A stretch of DNA of 6,418 bases from assembly GCA_003354055.1 (NCBI GenBank), contig PIVQ01000430.1, positions 1 through 6,418 of the forward strand. The letters run 5' to 3'. Within the stretch, counting starts at the first letter, position 1. Each line of letters begins with the position of its first letter. The translations under genes were made by a program, and so were the position numbers. Shown here piece after piece: positions 4,709-6,418 of the stretch. This DNA is from Desulfobacteraceae bacterium. GTDB taxonomy: Bacteria > Desulfobacterota > Desulfobacteria > Desulfobacterales > Desulfobacteraceae. The notes beneath the pieces are model-generated. The model saw only the letters and a program-made list of their open reading frames with translations, was not told where the DNA came from and made no database searches.

Positions 4709-6184
4709 CTACCTCCTGTTCCGGGCCAGGCTGTGGGCCTGGAAAATAAAGCTTAACACCACGATACCCGCCACCAGCAGCCAGCCGAAATAAAACAGGG
4801 CTGTGGAGGAATACCCGCCGTACGGGGTTTTAAGATCGCCGATAAGGTTGGCAACACTCATGTATCCAAGAATTGCCGGGGTAATGATTTTCAGGCAGAA
4901 AGCCCACAAGGCACCCACGGAAAAATCACTGGTCCTGTTGATATGTTCTTTAATCACGTCAAGTTTGCAGACCCAGGTCAGGAAAATGATTTCCACAAGA
5001 CCGCCGGCAAGCACACCGAAGTTGTTGATAAACCGGTCAACGATATCCAGTACCAGCAGTCCGGAATGGGAGGCGAAAATTGCTCCTGCGACCAGGCCGA
5101 CCAGGCAATAGATGGTCACGGCTTTTTTCCGGCTGATATCAAATTTATCCATAAGAGACGCCACCGAGACCTCGCAGATGGAGACCATGGAGCTAAGTCC
5201 TGCAAAGATCAGGGCCAGGAAGAACAGGGTGCCGAACAGCGCAGGTCCGGGCAGGCTGTTGATGGCCTTGGGAATGGTCACAAAGGCCAGGCCTACGCCG
5301 GAGCTGACGACCTTGTCCACCCCAACTCCCTGCTGGGTTGCCATGTTCCCCAGAACGGAAAAAACAAGTACTCCGCAGAGAATGCTGAATCCGCAATTGG
5401 CAAAGGCGGTGATAAAAGCATTGTTGGCCATATCCGCATCCTTTGGCAGGTAGCTGGAATAGGTGAGCATGATGGCAAAGCCGATACTCAGGGAAAAGAA
5501 AATCTGTCCGTAAGCGGCTACCCAGACCTTGAAGTCCAGAAGGGCTGAAAAATCAGGCTTGAACATCCAGTTCAGCCCCTCTGCGGCCCCTTCCAGAGTT
5601 ACTGCCCGGGCCGTGATAATGACCACCAGGATGAACAGAACAGGCATAAAGATTTTCGAGGCAGCCTCAATCCCCTTTTTTACCCCTTTGAACAGAACTA
5701 CCCAGCAGATGAACCAGGCCCCGGCAACCGCCGCGAAGATGGGCCATCGAATGCCCTGGAAGTCAAGGGGGCTGTCGGAGAGCATGAGATAGGATTTAAA
5801 GAAGAAGTCCCCTGTATCAGCGCCCCATCCCTGGTTAAAGGCCAGGAAAAAATAGGAAATGGACCAGCCCACCACCGCGACATAATAGATGGAAATGGTA
5901 AAGGATACCAGGATCTGCCACCATCCCAGCCATTCCCAGCGGGGGGATAGTCTGGAAAAAATTTGTGGCGCAGAACCCCGCAGTTTATTGCCCGCCCCGA
6001 ACTCAAGAATCATAAAGGGAATTCCTGCGGTCAGCATGGCAAAAAGGTAAGGGATAAAAAATGCGCCTCCCCCGTTTTCATAGGCCACATAGGGGAATCT
6101 CCAGATGTTGCCAAGACCGATGGCCGATCCAATGGCAGCCAGAACAAATCCGGCGCGGCTTCCCCATTGTTCTCTTTTTTTCAT
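4709..6184 (-). CDS. Sodium-dependent amino-acid symporter, NSS/SNF family (MetP-like)
   Basis: A 491-residue inner-membrane symporter of the neurotransmitter:sodium symporter family, importing an amino acid with sodium. About 12 hydrophobic helices can be traced (near 11-35, 40-62, 85-113, 147-166, 172-193, 221-247, 254-280, 313-338, 352-372, 375-405, 424-446, 461-483). TM1 carries the family signature GSAIGLGNIWRFPYVAYENG; by comparison with LeuT, sodium ligands would be G19, A21, I22 and N26 (TM1), S231 (TM6), N263 (TM7), and A328, S331 and S332 (TM8, FAGLSS). TM6 has GQIFFSLSIGF. The residue matching the LeuT TM7 glutamate appears to be S267, as in chloride-dependent members. Start at 6184 has AGGAG at 6197-6193, 8 bases away. 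The adjacent small subunit and downstream methionine-sulfoxide reductase favour methionine (or alanine) as substrate; this is context, not proof. Tyrosine, tryptophan or branched-chain substrates remain possible. Confidence 0.95.
   Translation of the reverse strand: MKKREQWGSRAGFVLAAIGSAIGLGNIWRFPYVAYENGGGAFFIPYLFAMLTAGIPFMILEFGAGNKLRGSAPQIFSRLSPRWEWLGWWQILVSFTISIYYVAVVGWSISYFFLAFNQGWGADTGDFFFKSYLMLSDSPLDFQGIRWPIFAAVAGAWFICWVVLFKGVKKGIEAASKIFMPVLFILVVIITARAVTLEGAAEGLNWMFKPDFSALLDFKVWVAAYGQIFFSLSIGFAIMLTYSSYLPKDADMANNAFITAFANCGFSILCGVLVFSVLGNMATQQGVGVDKVVSSGVGLAFVTIPKAINSLPGPALFGTLFFLALIFAGLSSMVSICEVSVASLMDKFDISRKKAVTIYCLVGLVAGAIFASHSGLLVLDIVDRFINNFGVLAGGLVEIIFLTWVCKLDVIKEHINRTSDFSVGALWAFCLKIITPAILGYMSVANLIGDLKTPYGGYSSTALFYFGWLLVAGIVVLSFIFQAHSLARNRR
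4711..4716 (-). promoter_or_regulatory. Strong ribosome-binding site for the 33-aa MetS-type gene
   Basis: On the minus strand GGAGGT stands 5 bases before the ATG at 4705. It overlaps the last base of the transporter stop codon and the codon before it. This near-perfect site decides the start of a gene otherwise easy to dismiss by length. Confidence 0.9.
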
Positions 6185-6315
6185 ATAAAATGCTCCTAAT
6201 ATTTAAATATAAAAATTCAACGGCTAACAATTGGCATTAATTTTCAATAGTCAAAATTTTTTTTGGGGGATGGTTTGTTTCGCCTGGATATTTCATGAAG
6301 TAGGGTAATCGCATG

Positions 6316-6349
6316 TAGATTTATTTTCAAAAAAGCAAAAATAAATCTA
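6316..6349. repeat. 12-bp AT-rich inverted repeat in the transporter upstream region
   Basis: TAGATTTATTTT at 6316-6327 and its exact complement at 6338-6349 enclose a 10-base loop. On the plus strand it is followed by GATTTT, giving weak terminator character in the direction away from the transporter; on the minus strand no T run follows. If transcription of the transporter starts near 6370, this would be a hairpin at the start of its leader. Confidence 0.6.
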
Positions 6350-6375
6350 GATTTTAACTTTATAAAGCTATATAC

Positions 6376-6405
6376 TGTATAGATAACAATAATTTTAAAT
6401 TTCAA
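6376..6405 (-). promoter_or_regulatory. Candidate sigma-70 promoter for the transporter operon
   Basis: On the minus strand TTGAAA (6405-6400; 5 of 6 to TTGACA), an 18-base spacer, and TATACA (6381-6376; 4 of 6 to TATAAT). This would give a leader of about 185 bases. It lies inside a 9-bp inverted repeat (6379-6387 with 6409-6417) that could be an operator. In such AT-rich DNA chance matches are common. Confidence 0.3.
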
Positions 6406-6418
6406 TAGGTTATCTATG

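Larger units (their letters stand above)
6185..6418. other. AT-rich upstream/leader region of the transporter operon
   Basis: No gene was found in these 234 bases. The region holds the ribosome-binding site of the transporter (6193-6197), a 12-base palindrome ATATTTAAATAT (6199-6210) immediately upstream of it, two near-identical copies of CTATTGAAAWTTAA on the minus strand (6250-6237 and 6408-6395), a 12-bp hairpin (6316-6349), a 10-base palindrome CTTTATAAAG (6358-6367) and a 9-bp inverted repeat (6379-6417). No known amino-acid or SAM riboswitch pattern was recognised. Confidence 0.6.

Noticed and set aside
6374..6395. LexA-like site (TACTGTATA)
   Set aside because: Only the left half-site matches; the required CAG at the right spacing is absent.
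6416..6418. ATG as the last three bases, with AGGT 5 bases upstream: possible start of a divergent plus-strand gene
   Set aside because: Nothing beyond the ATG is visible, the ribosome-binding site is weak, and ATG is common by chance in AT-rich DNA. It cannot be supported from this window.

Overview
The window looks like a chromosomal stretch from a Gram-negative environmental bacterium. Gene content and codon use (a two-component kinase with tandem Cache sensor modules paired with a LuxR-type regulator, an amino-acid NSS transporter, moderate G+C genes set in AT-rich spacers) would fit a sulfate-reducing Desulfobacterota of the Desulfobacter type. That placement is inference; no marker gene is present. 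No rRNA, tRNA, CRISPR array, insertion sequence or phage gene was found.

Layout. (1) Bases 1-2779, minus strand: a two-component operon. A 739-residue membrane histidine kinase (two periplasmic Cache modules, HAMP, PAS, HisKA_3, HATPase) is followed, through an ATGA stop/start overlap, by a NarL/FixJ-type response regulator that runs off the left edge inside its DNA-recognition helix. (2) Bases 2780-3176: an AT-rich spacer with no gene but a good TTGACA-type promoter candidate and a perfect 8-bp hairpin just upstream of the next gene. (3) Bases 3177-3953, plus strand: an unrecognised secreted, beta-rich protein of lower G+C than its neighbours, ending in a 13-bp inverted repeat that probably acts as its terminator. 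(4) Bases 4058-6184, minus strand, in transcription order: a 12-helix NSS-family sodium symporter, a 33-codon MetS-type small subunit starting 3 bases after it, a strong palindrome, then a GAF-fold free methionine-(R)-sulfoxide reductase (fRMsr). (5) Bases 6185-6418: an AT-rich upstream region with a probable promoter, a 12-bp inverted repeat and repeated short motifs.

How the genes may work together. The transporter and its small partner resemble MetPS, the methionine/alanine importer. The next co-oriented gene encodes the enzyme that reduces free methionine-R-sulfoxide to methionine. Together they suggest an uptake-and-repair cassette for methionine, the most coherent functional idea in the window. 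The easily missed gene is the 33-residue small subunit at 4604-4705. The kinase/regulator pair probably senses a small extracytoplasmic molecule; its target genes cannot be told from this window. The secreted protein between the two blocks is the main gene of unknown function.
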